A DNA stretch of 6,568 bases from Ignavibacteriales bacterium (GTDB lineage: Bacteria; Bacteroidota; Ignavibacteria; Ignavibacteriales; Melioribacteraceae), in contig JAFGID010000070.1 of the NCBI GenBank assembly GCA_016929735.1, positions 1-6,568 on the forward strand. The letters are read 5' to 3'. This document shows positions 6,323 to 6,568 of this stretch, one piece after another. How positions within the stretch are numbered: the stretch's first letter is position 1; each line of letters starts with the position of its first letter. The notes under the pieces were generated by a model that saw only the letters and a program-made list of their open reading frames with translations, had not been told where the DNA came from and did not search any database. The position numbers were made by a program, and so were the translations under genes.

Positions 6323-6378
6323 CCAAACATCATTATTGTTTTTAAGTAAATACAAAACAATCTAGTAAATGAGCAAAA

Positions 6379-6568
6379 CTAAAATTCATTTTTTATATTT
6401 TTAATCTCTCTTGCCGGCACGCCGCCGACGATCGTCCAGGGCGGGACATCGCGGGTCACCACGGCGCCGGCCGCGGCCATGCCGTACTCTCCCACGACAA
6501 CCCCCATTAGAACAGTGACATGGGCGCCAATATATGAATTCTTTTTTATCAGAATGGGTTTTTGCGCA
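6379..6568 (-). CDS. Hexapeptide-repeat acyltransferase, C-terminal part (starts beyond right edge)
   Basis: The last 62 residues of a gene entering from the right edge read PILIKKNSYIGAHVTVLMG, then AAAGAVVTRDVPPWTIVGG and VPAREIKNI, ending in a TAG stop at 6379-6381. This is the standard end of a left-handed beta-helix acyltransferase: [LIV]-G-X4 coils, a VPPW turn, then G-x-PA-[KR]-x-I and a short helix. The ending resembles the maltose-acetyltransferase-like/WbbJ-WcaF group of sugar O-acetyltransferases, but the catalytic half is outside the window, so substrate and linkage stay open. It is a different protein from the acyltransferase at 4556-5107, so the locus has two acylation enzymes flanking the aminotransferase gene. 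A block at 6421-6480 is 78% GC by hand count, with nearly all codons ending in G or C, while both ends of the fragment use AT-ending codons. No convincing terminator follows. Confidence 0.9.
   Translation of the reverse strand, partial: AQKPILIKKNSYIGAHVTVLMGVVVGEYGMAAAGAVVTRDVPPWTIVGGVPAREIKNIKNEF

Noticed and set aside
6336..6360. Inverted repeat TTGTTTT/AAAACAA with an 11-base loop after the upstream acyltransferase, a possible terminator
   Set aside because: The stem has one G-C pair in seven, the loop is long and no T run follows in the direction of transcription; expected by chance in this AT-rich gap.
6226..6378. JUMPstart/ops element or Bacteroidetes-type TAnnTTTG promoter
   Set aside because: No GGCGGTAG core was found in the gap, and only near matches to TAnnTTTG with no convincing upstream partner.
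1..6568. Mobile elements, CRISPR arrays, tRNA/rRNA genes, toxin-antitoxin or phage-defence genes
   Set aside because: No transposase or integrase motifs, terminal inverted repeats, regularly spaced repeats or RNA-gene signatures were seen. Nearly all sequence is explained by one glycan operon.

Overview
The window is a piece of a bacterial surface-polysaccharide (O-antigen or capsule type, Wzx/Wzy-dependent) biosynthesis locus. All eight genes lie on the minus strand, so transcription runs from high to low coordinates. No taxonomic marker is present. Base composition is uneven: about 45-50% GC in the aminotransferase gene, under 30% in long stretches of the glycosyltransferase and flippase genes, and sharp GC-rich patches inside some genes. 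This mosaicism is typical of transferred polysaccharide loci, and the central AT content is not a safe guide to the host. One gene has a strong Shine-Dalgarno sequence, while most others start in AT-rich leaders. I therefore do not name a phylum.

Layout in transcription order: (1) the 3' end of a left-handed beta-helix (hexapeptide repeat) acyltransferase, 6379 to the right edge; (2) a 153-bp gap with a candidate promoter and a perfect 16-bp palindrome; (3) a PLP-dependent DegT/DnrJ/EryC1/StrS sugar aminotransferase, 5104-6225; (4) a second hexapeptide acyltransferase, 4556-5107, joined by an ATGA overlap; (5) a beta-ketoacyl-ACP synthase III homologue with an intact Cys-His-Asn triad, 3554-4546; (6) a FabG-like short-chain dehydrogenase/reductase, 2859-3563, overlapping the synthase by 10 bp; (7) a family 2 glycosyltransferase, 1935-2837; (8) a Wzx-type flippase, 464-1933; (9) the N-terminal part of a multi-spanning membrane protein, probably an O-antigen polymerase or ligase, running off the left edge from 429.

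The most informative block is aminotransferase - acyltransferase - KAS III - SDR. A coherent reading is that the aminotransferase makes a nucleotide-linked 4-amino-4,6-dideoxy sugar, KAS III and the reductase make a short 3-hydroxyacyl thioester (for example 3-hydroxybutyryl-ACP), and the acyltransferase joins the two as an N-(3-hydroxyacyl)amino sugar. The glycosyltransferase would add a sugar to the lipid-linked repeat unit, Wzx would flip it, and the membrane protein at the left edge would polymerise or ligate it. The individual family assignments are well supported; the combined product is inference. No wholly unknown system was found. The tailoring cassette, the compositional mosaicism and the long poly-A tracts inside coding regions are what merit a second look.
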